Positions 32,988 to 42,756 of a DNA stretch of 64,000 nt are shown here, in pieces. The notes beneath the pieces were generated by a model that searched no databases, had not been told where the DNA came from, and was given only the letters and a program-made list of their open reading frames with translations. The position numbers were made by a program, and so were the translations under genes. The DNA lies in the NCBI RefSeq assembly GCF_014837155.1, contig NZ_JACYHA010000004.1, positions 280,877 through 344,876 on the forward strand, read 5' to 3'. Each line of letters opens with the position of its first letter. Within the stretch, counting starts at the first letter, position 1. This stretch comes from Litchfieldia stipae (GTDB taxonomy: Bacteria; Bacillota; Bacilli; Bacillales; Bacillaceae_L).

Positions 32988-33944
32988 ATGGACTGTATCA
33001 TTTGTGGAAACCGAATAGTAAATGAAAATAATAGATTGCAAAACAAAGTGCGTGATTTCTTCAAAAAAAACAGACAGCTAGATTTAAAACACCAATGGAT
33101 TAAAGAATGGAAAATATGTTATGGCTGTAGTGAGAAATATACAAATGACATGCTAGCATCGGATAAAGTAAAAAATCATAAAAGTACATTGAATAGAAGC
33201 TTCAAACAGCAGAAAAAAGAACAAGTACCTCCTGAATCATTCCGAGATCACTATGTCCAAAGGTATATTGAGTATGCCACGGATAAGTCAGAGAAGAATG
33301 GTAGCTATGCAATTAAGCAGAAAAATTTAAGAAATCAACAATCATATGACGAAGCATACATAGCTTATTTAGAACGTAGTGAATCAGTAGCTGTTATAAT
33401 AGTTCGAGATTTAATAAAGACGATAGATACCAAGGATAGGTGGGTTGATGTGAGAATGCTTGAAAGGCGTTTTCTATCAGATTTAGATAGGGATTTTTCT
33501 TTTATAATAGTGGAGTTATTTCAGAGGAAATTAAAGCCGAATTATCCTAAGAAAAAGATAGAAGATACTGATTTTGATTATAAGAATCTTAAGGCATATA
33601 TTACGTGGAAAACCGCAACTGCAGACATAAATTCTCAACGAGCTAACGGGATAAAAGGTGATGTTTATATAATATTGCCTCGTTTAAAGAATGAACATGA
33701 GGGTAAGTATGAAAAGCATTTTATTTTATGGGAACCCATACGCCTTGTTTTCAAACGCGTTCGAATAGGTAAACAATATGTAAATGTTGTAAAACCTCCA
33801 AAATGGAGTTATGAAATTGTTGCTACAGAAAAAATCAATCACCACCAACTAAACTACATAGAAAATAACCTGGATAAGATTATAGGTAAAACTCATACAA
33901 AGCGTGGTGTCACTTTATCTATATTTAAACCACATAGAAAGTGA
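32988..33944 (+). CDS. Zinc-ribbon protein of unknown function
   Basis: A 318-residue soluble protein with a zinc ribbon made by C3/C6 (CIICG) and a second Cys pair near residue 44 (CYGCS). The rest is charged and helical (LRNQQSYDEAYIAYLERSES; DVYIILPRLKNEHEGKYEKH), with a C-terminal basic segment. The frame is open from 32850, but that region is the family B palindrome; the ATG at 32988 has AAAGAGG five bases upstream and is chosen. It may be a phage or defence protein that binds nucleic acid. No known family is recognised. Confidence 0.7.
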   Translation: MDCIICGNRIVNENNRLQNKVRDFFKKNRQLDLKHQWIKEWKICYGCSEKYTNDMLASDKVKNHKSTLNRSFKQQKKEQVPPESFRDHYVQRYIEYATDKSEKNGSYAIKQKNLRNQQSYDEAYIAYLERSESVAVIIVRDLIKTIDTKDRWVDVRMLERRFLSDLDRDFSFIIVELFQRKLKPNYPKKKIEDTDFDYKNLKAYITWKTATADINSQRANGIKGDVYIILPRLKNEHEGKYEKHFILWEPIRLVFKRVRIGKQYVNVVKPPKWSYEIVATEKINHHQLNYIENNLDKIIGKTHTKRGVTLSIFKPHRK

Positions 33945-34411
33945 TTGGCACTATTGGTGGATCCCTCTTTCCTTAATATATCCACTCTAGAACTACTGCT
34001 GTAGTATTTTCTCTAGCTTGTTACAGGAAAGATTCGTAAAAAAATGAATGTCATTTACATTATGATATCTAATACTAGAATTATGGGTATATAACATAGA
34101 GTACTTCCTAAGTATGCTAAAAAGTATTCAGAATGAACAAACATTTGGTGAACGAGTTTTCCCAGTTGTTAAAATAATCGTTTAATGCATCAGAAGTAAT
34201 AACTAGGAAGTTATTATCTTTTTCTATATAGAATCACCCCTCAGTTCTATTGAAATTTCATATTTAGGTTCATAAGCTGAATAGTACCCTCTGATTCCAG
34301 AAGATACAGATAAAACATACCACTGAACTAATTGTAATATTCCGGATAACATTCCAATTGAAATAATAATTATGATATACACAAATATTACAAAGTAAGG
34401 AGGAGCCCAAT
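33945..34411. other. Intergenic region without a clear gene
   Basis: About 470 AT-rich bases between two island genes. No plausible ribosome site plus frame, RNA gene or repeat was recognised. The last 20 bases hold the ribosome site AAGGAGGAG of the nuclease gene. It may hold decayed sequence. Confidence 0.5.
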
Positions 34412-35575
34412 ATGTATATCCTTTCTGAAAAGGAGTTTGAAGATATATTAGTTATACACCCAGAATTAATTGATGAGGGACTGGTTCTACTAGAGAGACA
34501 GGGACAATTAGAAAACAGGCGTACGGACTTAATCTTCGCTGACAAAGGTGGTAATCTCTTATTAGCGGAGTTGAAAAGGGATTTTATTACATTGGAAAGT
34601 GTAGAACAAATCCTAGATTATAGGGAAAGGCTAAAGAAACAGGTTGATAAACACATTAGAGCTGTGTTGATTGCTCAAGAAGTTCCTGATGACATACAAG
34701 ACATTTGTTTATCTAATAATATAGAGTGGAAAGAGATTAAAACGGAAGAGTTATTCAATTATTTGATGAAAAATAATCTCAATTTGTATGAATCTATTTT
34801 TATTGAAGGAAAATTACATAAAAAAGCAGTAGGGGTCCCTAAATTGAGTTTTCAAGATTATTTGAATGCAACATCATCTCCACTTGGTGGCCCATATACA
34901 TCTTATCAATTCTTTGCACCAATAGATGCTAGCCCTAGTTTAAGTAATAATAACATAGAAAATCAATCAGTAGCTGATGAGTTTATGACCTTAATCAAGA
35001 ACCATCAATTTGATAGAACATTATATGATGGTAAAGTTCATATAAAAAGAGTTGATGGAAAACCAGCTGAATGGAGTGTAACTGCTAAAGGGGCGTGGCA
35101 AGGATATATAGTTCAATACGAACTAATAAGCAAACAGCATACTATACCTTGCGAGATTTATTTAGGAACGATAGGGTATCGTGGCAACAAATCAACATTT
35201 GCTGATGAAAGATCTCGATTTCTAGTTACTAGAATTGGGAAGGGAAAGAAACAAATAACAACACAATACGGGTTCCATAAATATTTGAACACCAATAAAA
35301 AAGAACTCCTGCCCTATTATGAACTAAAGTTTAATGCAAAAGGACTACCAAAAACACATTGGGATGATGTATATCAACTATTAAATGATATCGGTTACCA
35401 AGTTGAAGATCTCAATGAAAAAAATACAAAGATACTTTGGCTGGGAGAAATAAGCTTATCTGAAGATAGTGATCAGCAGGTGGGTAATTTACTAGAGGGA
35501 CTGTTTGCTATAACTATATTAAAAGCCCATTATAAAGGGGCTGAAAAAGGATATGTCTTCGATTTTCTAGAATAA
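34412..35575 (+). CDS. NucS/DUF91-like endonuclease
   Basis: A 387-residue protein. Residues 1-~130 are a NucS-type restriction-like fold: RRTDLIFADKGGNLLLAELK gives D39, E53 and K55, followed by Q66-x2-DY. In family terms these coordinate the metal that cuts DNA. The remaining ~250 residues form a separate domain with KRVDGKPAEWSVTAKGAWQG and DERSRFLVTRIGKGKK, perhaps for substrate binding. NucS enzymes cut mismatches or flaps; here the setting next to McrBC suggests a defence nuclease. AAGGAGGAG lies before the ATG. The next nuclease-like gene follows 60 bases later. Confidence 0.82.
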   Translation: MYILSEKEFEDILVIHPELIDEGLVLLERQGQLENRRTDLIFADKGGNLLLAELKRDFITLESVEQILDYRERLKKQVDKHIRAVLIAQEVPDDIQDICLSNNIEWKEIKTEELFNYLMKNNLNLYESIFIEGKLHKKAVGVPKLSFQDYLNATSSPLGGPYTSYQFFAPIDASPSLSNNNIENQSVADEFMTLIKNHQFDRTLYDGKVHIKRVDGKPAEWSVTAKGAWQGYIVQYELISKQHTIPCEIYLGTIGYRGNKSTFADERSRFLVTRIGKGKKQITTQYGFHKYLNTNKKELLPYYELKFNAKGLPKTHWDDVYQLLNDIGYQVEDLNEKNTKILWLGEISLSEDSDQQVGNLLEGLFAITILKAHYKGAEKGYVFDFLE

Positions 35576-35628
35576 AATATATTAATCAACCCTTACATAT
35601 AATATCTGAAAATGAAAAGAGAAAGGTC

Positions 35629-36081
35629 GTGTTTTCCTTGTTATTAGAAATAGATGTCATTGATGCTGTATGCAAAGATTTAGAAGAAAGAGGATATGTG
35701 ATCATAAATCGAAAGAAAGAAATTAAGCATTCCGGAAAGGATGTAATAGCTAAGAAAACTAACTCTAACAAGGACATAAGACTTTTTATAGAGGCAATAG
35801 GAGAAACTAGTTCCGATTCTTCTTCAAAAAGGTACGGAATACCATTTGATAGAAGTCAAATAAAGGTTCATATATCGGAACTCCTATTTGCCACAGCCGA
35901 GACACTCTCTATGCCCAAGTTAGATGAATATATATATTAGACAGCCATTGCAATTCCAGATAATAAAGATCATCGAGAATTAATAAACAAAATCAAACCA
36001 TTTCTTGATTCTATTGATATTGCAGTATTTTTCGTAGAAGGAAGTAAGGTATCTGAGATTATTAGTAGTTGGGAAGTTTAA
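35629..36081 (+). pseudogene. PD-(D/E)XK nuclease-like gene with an in-frame amber stop
   Basis: One frame runs from GTG 35629 to TAA 36081, broken once by TAG at 35938-35940. Before the stop it reads SGKDVIAKKTNSNKDIRLFI then EAIGETSSDSSSKRYGIPFD, like the D…(D/E)-x-K core of small nuclease-like proteins; the usual EAK has become EAI, so the catalytic Lys is lost. After the stop it goes on with TAIAIPDNKDHRELINKIKP and ends SEIISSWEV. Both changes suggest decay. A GTG or TTG (35638) start is possible; the ribosome site AGAAAGG is close. Confidence 0.75.
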
Positions 36082-36163
36082 TTTCAACACTACAGCATAT
36101 TTCTAATTCTACTAAACATGCACGAGCTATACTCATTAAACAAAAAACAACTCACCCTGCCTG

Positions 36164-36258
36164 GTTAACTGCCCTCTGTCAGGTAGATGCAAATAATAAA
36201 AAATGACCTAATCGGCTTTAGCTCTATATTCCATAGGGCTTAGGCCGATTTTGTTTTG
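36164..36258 (-). pseudogene. IS3-family element end with OrfB C-terminus
   Basis: On the minus strand NKIGLSPMEYRAKAD then TAG (36208-36210) is the conserved end of an IS3-type OrfB transposase (GLSPxEYR). The DNA beyond it, with GTTAACTGCCCTCTGTCAGG and TAGATGCA, resembles an IS3-type terminal end (GCxCCCxxTxxxGGTAGA). Only ~95 bases remain. It is a scar of an insertion between the broken nuclease and mcrB. Confidence 0.75.
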
Positions 36259-36308
36259 GGTCAGATCCACCAGTGAAGTAAAGCGATACTTCACTGGTAG
36301 ATCTAACC
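36258..36308. repeat. Palindromic repeat, family B copy 2
   Basis: GGGTCAGATCCACCAGTGAAGTA and TACTTCACTGGTAGATCTAACC are near-perfect reverse complements around AAGCGA. It resembles copy 1 at 32883-32932 (…GTATAGCGGTACTTCA…). T-rich DNA follows, so it may terminate transcription. Confidence 0.85.
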
Positions 36309-36434
36309 TCATTTTTTTGTTCCGAGCATAGTTACATCTAGTATATGCTAGAGAACAAAAATGGAAGTAAATGCATTTTTAATGTAGTACAGTGTTATAA
36401 TTTATGGCAATAATCACTTTTTTGGAGGTACGCT

Positions 36435-38540
36435 ATGAATGATGTTGTAAATAATCAAAAAGAAAAATATAAAGCTTGGGTTACGGAAAATTTAGGTGAA
36501 AAAACAGGTATGTGGTACGCGCCATATCTTGAAAAACTTGGTCATCTGTTAGAAAAGTTTGGATTAGGTAGTGGCTATAAGGAAAATTTCTTTGATTATC
36601 AATCATATTCGGAATTTAAAAATATCTATCAAAAAATGACGGAACAAAGTGATGAGGATATTGAGAGATTAGTAACTGGTAAAAGCACACCTCGATATCC
36701 GAAAAAGTTTGGTACGACGAGAATTCAATTTAGAAAAAAATATGCGGAAGATGAATTTAATCGTGGCGTAAGAAGTAAGCCTGATAATTTAGGTGGGATA
36801 CCTGACTGGGGCGTTTTAATGCGATCATATTTAATTTTTCTATATTATGATGAAAATGCTAGTTTAACTTACCCTAAAAAAGAGAAGAAAATTGCGAATC
36901 AAGAAGATGAAATTGATAACAGCATTAATTATTGGGTAATTTCACCAGGTGAATATTCGAGGTTATGGGATCAGTTCCACTCAGAAAATATGATTGCACT
37001 TGGTTGGGACTATTTAGGGGATTTAAATAACTATGATTCAAAGGAAGCTATTGAACGAAAAATAGCTGAGCAAAGAGCTGATGGTGTGCGCCCTGTTAAT
37101 GATACAAAGGCTGTGTGGGATTTCTATCGTGAAATTCAAACAGGCGACGTTGTATATGTGAAAGAAGGAATTAAAAAAATCCTCGCACGCGGAGTTGTTA
37201 CGGGAGATTATTATTTCGATGATGAAGCATCAGAGTATAAACATAGAAGAAAAGTAGAATGGGTTCAAGTTGGTAAGTGGGAATTACATCAGACTTTTGC
37301 TCAAAAAACGTTAACATGTCTAAATCCTTATCCAACTCTTATTCGAGAAATTGATCAAGTAATGAATGAAGATTTTATTGAACCAAAAATTGCTGAAGTA
37401 AATGAATTTCGAAATTGGTTATCCAAGCAAGTTACTGAAACAGGTGCTAGCTTGAATGATAAAACTGTTACGCAAAAAGTAAGTGCATTAAAGGATATAG
37501 AGCACCATTTTGATACTCCAATTTTTGGTGAAACAGATATTGAGCAACTAAAGCAGTTGAAAGATGCTGTTTTATCAGATGAATCCTACAAAAAATATAA
37601 AGGCGTATCGGGAAGTTCAATTGACTACTACATTCGTTTTATTGAATCTAAGCCTACTGTACAAGAAAATGAATCCTTTACATTGGAGGATTTTCTTAAG
37701 GATGTTTTTATTGAGAAGAAGGAGCTTGTGCGTCAAATTTCTCTACTTGAAAATAAGAAGAACCTTATTTTGAAAGGTGCACCGGGAGTAGGTAAAACGT
37801 TTATTGCCAAGCGGTTAGCGTATGTAATGATGGAAGAAAAGGATGAAACGCGTATCCATATGGTTCAGTTCCACCAAAGCTATAGTTATGAGGACTTCAT
37901 TGAAGGGTTCCGTCCAAAAGCTGAAGGAGATGGGTTTGAGCTGAAACAAGGTCCGTTTGTGAAGTTTGCTAGAAAGGCAGAACGAGACCTAGAACGAGAC
38001 TACTTCTTTATTATTGATGAAATTAATCGCGGGAATATGAGTAAAATATTTGGGGAATTAATGATGCTGATCGAAGCGGATAAGCGAGGAGAGAAAATCA
38101 ATCTTCTTTATTCTAATGATAAGTTTTCTGTGCCATCGAATTTATACATCATTGGAATGATGAATACTGCAGATAGAAGCTTAGCATTATTAGATTACGC
38201 ACTTAGAAGAAGATTTTCGTTCTTTGAAGTTAAACCAGCGTTCGAAAATGAGACATTTAAGTCATATGTAAACGAATTAGATAATCCAGATTCTTTAAAT
38301 CGTATTATTGATGAGATTAAAAGCTTAAATAATCAAATTGTTGAAGAGCTAGGTACAGGCTTCCAAATTGGACATAGCTACTTTGTAGGTGATGCTTATA
38401 AAGTATCTACTGCAAATCGAGTAGAGGAAGTAATCGAATATGAAATTATTCCACAGTTATTCGAATATTGGTTTGATGATGAACAGAAGGCAAACGATTG
38501 GGCTGACCGACTAAGAGGTTGTTACGATGGAGAGAAATAA
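36435..38540 (+). CDS. mcrB: McrB-like AAA+ GTPase with EVE domain (type IV restriction)
   Basis: A 701-residue protein. Residues ~165-310 are an EVE/YTH-like domain (INYWVISPGEYSRLWDQFHS; GDVVYVKEGIKKILARGVVT) that reads modified bases. A middle linker is followed by the McrB AAA+ motor: GAPGVGKT (448-455), then FFIIDEINRGNMSKIFGELM (Walker B and the N-R-G region) and MMNTADRSLALLDYALRRRF (sensor and arginine fingers). McrB binds modified DNA and uses GTP to move it to McrC. GGAGGT precedes the ATG. mcrC overlaps its end by 14 bases. The N-terminal ~150 residues have no recognised domain. Confidence 0.94.
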   Translation: MNDVVNNQKEKYKAWVTENLGEKTGMWYAPYLEKLGHLLEKFGLGSGYKENFFDYQSYSEFKNIYQKMTEQSDEDIERLVTGKSTPRYPKKFGTTRIQFRKKYAEDEFNRGVRSKPDNLGGIPDWGVLMRSYLIFLYYDENASLTYPKKEKKIANQEDEIDNSINYWVISPGEYSRLWDQFHSENMIALGWDYLGDLNNYDSKEAIERKIAEQRADGVRPVNDTKAVWDFYREIQTGDVVYVKEGIKKILARGVVTGDYYFDDEASEYKHRRKVEWVQVGKWELHQTFAQKTLTCLNPYPTLIREIDQVMNEDFIEPKIAEVNEFRNWLSKQVTETGASLNDKTVTQKVSALKDIEHHFDTPIFGETDIEQLKQLKDAVLSDESYKKYKGVSGSSIDYYIRFIESKPTVQENESFTLEDFLKDVFIEKKELVRQISLLENKKNLILKGAPGVGKTFIAKRLAYVMMEEKDETRIHMVQFHQSYSYEDFIEGFRPKAEGDGFELKQGPFVKFARKAERDLERDYFFIIDEINRGNMSKIFGELMMLIEADKRGEKINLLYSNDKFSVPSNLYIIGMMNTADRSLALLDYALRRRFSFFEVKPAFENETFKSYVNELDNPDSLNRIIDEIKSLNNQIVEELGTGFQIGHSYFVGDAYKVSTANRVEEVIEYEIIPQLFEYWFDDEQKANDWADRLRGCYDGEK

Positions 38541-39573
38541 TCATATTCCAATTCGTAATATATACTATATGCTTTCCTATGCATATCAAACGTTACATAT
38601 TTCCGATTATAAACAAATCGGAACAGAAAAGTTTGAGCACGTCATAGAGCTTTACTCAGAAATTTTATCGTTGGGTATACCTGTTTTGGTTCGCGGAGGA
38701 TTAAGTAAAGAATATATAAGTGTTGAAGAGACTTCCAATGTTATTAAGGGGAAAATTGACATCAATTCTACGATAAAGAAAAATGCGCTGGTAAATAAAA
38801 AAGTTGCAGTGGTTTATGATGAGTTCTCTGAAAATATATTGTTAAATCAAATTATTAAAGCGACACTCGTTTATCTATCTCGCTCAAATATGATAAATCA
38901 AAAAAAACGTAGATTTTTTTACGGTTTGTTGCCTTATTTTACAGAGGTATCGGATGTAGAGCTAGATTTGAAGTTATGGAAAAAGGTTAGATATAACCGC
39001 CAAAACATTCGCTATCAATTTATTGTAGATGTTTGTAGATATCTCTATGAGCAGTTATTATTTGATGAAAGCTCTTCATCTCAAATGATGAAAGAGGTTC
39101 ACGACGAACAAAGATTATCGTCTTTATATGAAAAGTTCATTTATGCATTTTTTAAACGTGAAACGAAATACAATGTATCTCGTCCTCAAATTCAGTGGAG
39201 TGTTGATGATGCGTTCACAGATGCATTACCAATTATGCAAACTGATCTTGTACTTCGAAAAAATAAAAAAACATTGATTGTGGATGGAAAATTTTATACT
39301 GAGAATATGGTAGCAAGGTTTGAAGGCGGAGCTGCAAAACAAAAATCCGGGAACCTTTATCAAATATTTACATATATAAATAATTGGAAAAAAGAGCCGG
39401 ATGAAACGGTTGCAGGCATGTTACTTTATGCGAAAACAACCGCATTAAATCAACCTAACCATACTTATCGCATTAAAGGTAATCAAATTTTTGTTGTGTC
39501 TCTTGATTTACAACAAAATTTTAACGACATAAAGGAAGACTTATTAGCATATGCCAATCAATTTTTTTCGTAG
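38527..39573 (+). CDS. mcrC: McrC-like endonuclease subunit
   Basis: A 348-residue subunit. The N-terminus has NIYYMLSYAYQTL, typical of McrC, which docks on the McrB ring. The C-terminal PD-(D/E)XK site is D240 in PIMQTDLVL and D253-G-K255 in LIVDGKFY. With McrB it would cut DNA that bears 5-methylcytosine or similar marks, which is a type IV restriction defence against modified phage. It overlaps mcrB by 14 bases and is therefore coupled. A 260-base gap separates it from the PLD-helicase gene. Confidence 0.93.
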   Translation: MERNNHIPIRNIYYMLSYAYQTLHISDYKQIGTEKFEHVIELYSEILSLGIPVLVRGGLSKEYISVEETSNVIKGKIDINSTIKKNALVNKKVAVVYDEFSENILLNQIIKATLVYLSRSNMINQKKRRFFYGLLPYFTEVSDVELDLKLWKKVRYNRQNIRYQFIVDVCRYLYEQLLFDESSSSQMMKEVHDEQRLSSLYEKFIYAFFKRETKYNVSRPQIQWSVDDAFTDALPIMQTDLVLRKNKKTLIVDGKFYTENMVARFEGGAAKQKSGNLYQIFTYINNWKKEPDETVAGMLLYAKTTALNQPNHTYRIKGNQIFVVSLDLQQNFNDIKEDLLAYANQFFS

Positions 39574-39833
39574 TTTTATAAATTCGCTTTATCTATAAAC
39601 AAAAATAATTGATGATACTATATGTGAAAGCCATTAAGGTTAGTATTATTGATTTTCTATTGAATAATCTCGATTTATTTCAAAATAGCTTCAAGCTGTT
39701 TTTGGGGTTGGTTATACACTTAGATAAAGATACTATAATTCAAACTTACAATTTACCTAATTAATTCTTAACTAATTGAAGTATAATAAAAAAGTTGAAA
39801 ATATTAGAACATTTGTAAGAGATTGGAGTAATT

Positions 39834-42719
39834 ATGGCAAACTTCGTAGAAAACTTGAAAGAGTCTTTATACAAGGGATTTATTGATAAGTTCCATAATA
39901 AAGCGGATACTTTTAAACCAAAGCTACTTGTTAATAACTTAGAAAAGAGTGAGAACGTCTTAACGTCTCTTACTGAGGAACTAAATAACTGTCAGGATTT
40001 CTTCTTTTCGGTTGCTTTTATAACTGAAAGCGGGTTAGCTACGTTAAAATCTCATTTGTGGGATTTGAAGCTAAAGGGGATTAAAGGGAGGATACTGACA
40101 TCTACATTTCTTCAATTTAATCAGCCAAAGGTGTTCCGAGAACTTCAGAAGATTACGAATGTAGAGGTAAGACTAACTGATTTGAAAGGATTTCATTCTA
40201 AGGGATATATCTTTCAGCATGATTTACATTATTCTCTAATCGTGGGGAGTTCTAATTTAACTGCTCATGCATTGAAGGTAAACTATGAATGGAATGTGAA
40301 GCTAACTTCTCATGAGAATGGTGAAATTATTCATCATTTTATTCAACAATTTGAGGATGTTTGGGATAATTCGATACAGTTAACTACTGAATGGATTGAC
40401 CAATACGAACAGGCTTATATAGAACGAGAGTATATACCTGATCTAGAAAAAGTAATTGAAATTCCTGATGAGTATCGGCTCAACACGCTAAAAGATGCAT
40501 TAGAAATTAACCCGAATAAAATGCAGGAAGCTGCATTGAAAAGCATTCAAATGGTACGGGAAAATAACAATAAAGGTCTAGTAATTTCGGCAACAGGGAC
40601 TGGAAAAACATACTTGTCTGCATTTGATGTTCGTCGATTTGCTCCAAAGCGAATGCTCTTTATTGTCCATAGAGAGCAAATTTTGCAAAAAGCCAAATCA
40701 GATTTTCAAAGAATATTAGGTGGTCTAAGTAAGGACTTCGGAATATTATCTGGAACATCTAAGCAATCGGATGTAAGGTACTTATTTGCAACGATCCAAA
40801 CAATTTCAAAAGAAAGTGTGTTACATCAATTTGACCCCACTGAATTTGACTATGTGCTCATTGATGAGGTTCATCGAGCTGGTGCGGATTCTTATTTGAG
40901 AGTGATTGATTACTTTCAGCCGAAATTTTTAATGGGGATGACTGCCACACCTGAGCGGACAGATAATTTCAATATTTATGAGCTGTTTGATTATAACATT
41001 GCCTATGAAATACGCCTTCAGGAGGCACTTGAAGAGGACATGCTTTGTCCGTTCCATTATTTTGGAGTCACAGATTTTGAATATAATGGTGAGTTGATTG
41101 ATGATACGATGACATTATCAAAGCTTATAACTGAGGAAAGAGTGAATCATATCATTGAGAAGGTTCATTATTATGGACATTCAGGTTCAAGTGTTAAAGG
41201 GTTAATGTTCTGTAGTGGAAAAGAAGAAGCAAAAAAGCTATCACAAGCCTTGAATGAAAAAGGATTTCGTACCGTTGCATTAACTGGAGACGATTCTCAA
41301 GATGAACGAATTCGTCAAGTAAATCGGTTAGAGTCAGGAATGCTAGACTACATTATAACGGTTGATATTTTTAATGAAGGGATCGACATTCCCAGTGTTA
41401 ATCAGGTGGTCATGCTTAGACAGACTCAATCAAGTATTATTTTCATTCAACAATTAGGACGAGGTTTACGAAAGCATGATTCGAAGCAGTTTGTAACGAT
41501 TATTGATTTCATAGGAAACTATCGTAACAACTATTTAATTCCTGTTGCATTATCAGGAGATAAATCACAGAATAAGGATAATGTTCGTCGAAGTATGAAG
41601 GACACTAGTTATATAAAGGGTGTTTCAACAATTAATTTTGAGGAAATTGCAGCTAAGCAAGTCTTTAAAGCAATAAATGACAGCAAGCTAACTTCTTTAA
41701 AAGTGTTGAGAGATGCGTATTTAGAGTTGAAAAATAGAATTGGTCGAGTCCCATATCTAGCTGATTTCTTAAAACATAACTCAATCGATCCGGTTGTTAT
41801 AGTTGAAGAGCACTCTAATTACTATCAATTTTTATTAAGGATAAAAGAAGAAGTGCCAAGCATTTCAACATATGAAAATCAGGTTCTAACATTTCTTTCA
41901 TTAGAGGTTCTTAATGGAAAAAGAAAACATGAAATTGTATTACTAGAGTTTTTACTTCAAAGAGATGAAATTATAATAAACGATTATCGAAATGAACTAG
42001 AGTCTATAGGATGTTACATAGATGAAGAAACATTGAACTCTGTAATCAGAATTTATAGTCTTGACTTTTTTACACAAGGATATAAAAAGAAGTACGGGGA
42101 ACGTCCTGTTGCGACTATTGAAAATGGTGTGTTTAGATTTAATGAATCGATCATTCAAAGTTTGGATAATGATTATTTCCGATTCCTTATTGAGGATCTT
42201 CTTCATTCTGCAAAAGAAAAAGCTTCAAACTACACCTGTGAACATCCATTGACATTGTATCAGAAGTACTCTCGAAAGGATGCATGTAAGTTATTGAATT
42301 GGGAAAATGATGAAAGTTCTACTATGTATGGCTACAAGCCTAAGCATGGGACATGCCCAATCTTCATTACGTACCACAAAGACGAAGATATTGATTCAAG
42401 TGTAAAGTATGGAGATGAGTTCTTAAATCCAACATTAATTAAGTATTTTACAAAGAGTAATCGAACTCTAGAATCAGAAGAAGTAAAAAAGATCATCTTT
42501 GCTGATGAAAGAGGCTTTGATATACATATTTTCGTGAAGAAAGATGATGCTGAGGGAACGGACTTTTATTACTTAGGTGAGGCATATCCTAAAAAGGAAA
42601 CCGCTGAACAAACAGTTATGTACAATGAAAATGGTAAAGAGCTTCCTGTAGTTACTCTTGAATTGGTGTTAGAGCATTCAATTGAGACAAAGCTGTTTAA
42701 TTATCTAACGAAAGAATAG
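39834..42719 (+). CDS. PLD-nuclease/SF2-helicase fusion with DUF3427 tail (helicase 1)
   Basis: A 961-residue protein. Residues ~30-180 are a phospholipase D-like nuclease module: H121-S-K123 in GFHSKGYIF and GSSN (138-141). Then a superfamily 2 helicase: ATGTGKT (253-259), DEVH (344-347), MGMTATPERTDN, a helicase C domain with TVDIFNEGIDIPSVN and IIFIQQLGRGLRK. The last ~140 residues (KPKHGTCPIFITYHKDEDID to the end) match DUF3427. GGAG precedes the ATG. Such proteins cut and unwind DNA and are common in defence islands; the actual target is not known. It is convergent with a NUDIX gene. Confidence 0.9.
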   Translation: MANFVENLKESLYKGFIDKFHNKADTFKPKLLVNNLEKSENVLTSLTEELNNCQDFFFSVAFITESGLATLKSHLWDLKLKGIKGRILTSTFLQFNQPKVFRELQKITNVEVRLTDLKGFHSKGYIFQHDLHYSLIVGSSNLTAHALKVNYEWNVKLTSHENGEIIHHFIQQFEDVWDNSIQLTTEWIDQYEQAYIEREYIPDLEKVIEIPDEYRLNTLKDALEINPNKMQEAALKSIQMVRENNNKGLVISATGTGKTYLSAFDVRRFAPKRMLFIVHREQILQKAKSDFQRILGGLSKDFGILSGTSKQSDVRYLFATIQTISKESVLHQFDPTEFDYVLIDEVHRAGADSYLRVIDYFQPKFLMGMTATPERTDNFNIYELFDYNIAYEIRLQEALEEDMLCPFHYFGVTDFEYNGELIDDTMTLSKLITEERVNHIIEKVHYYGHSGSSVKGLMFCSGKEEAKKLSQALNEKGFRTVALTGDDSQDERIRQVNRLESGMLDYIITVDIFNEGIDIPSVNQVVMLRQTQSSIIFIQQLGRGLRKHDSKQFVTIIDFIGNYRNNYLIPVALSGDKSQNKDNVRRSMKDTSYIKGVSTINFEEIAAKQVFKAINDSKLTSLKVLRDAYLELKNRIGRVPYLADFLKHNSIDPVVIVEEHSNYYQFLLRIKEEVPSISTYENQVLTFLSLEVLNGKRKHEIVLLEFLLQRDEIIINDYRNELESIGCYIDEETLNSVIRIYSLDFFTQGYKKKYGERPVATIENGVFRFNESIIQSLDNDYFRFLIEDLLHSAKEKASNYTCEHPLTLYQKYSRKDACKLLNWENDESSTMYGYKPKHGTCPIFITYHKDEDIDSSVKYGDEFLNPTLIKYFTKSNRTLESEEVKKIIFADERGFDIHIFVKKDDAEGTDFYYLGEAYPKKETAEQTVMYNENGKELPVVTLELVLEHSIETKLFNYLTKE

Positions 42720-42721
42720 GA

Positions 42722-42756
42722 AAATAGTCTTCTCGATAATGAGAGGACTATTTTTC
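42722..42756. terminator. Bidirectional terminator between helicase 1 and NUDIX
   Basis: AAATAGTCTTCTC and GAGAGGACTATTTTT pair around GATAAT. It closes two convergent genes and overlaps the NUDIX stop codon. Confidence 0.85.

Noticed and set aside
34270..34545. Minus-strand 91-codon frame
   Set aside because: Overlaps the NucS-like gene start, has Cys-rich shadow composition and no ribosome site.
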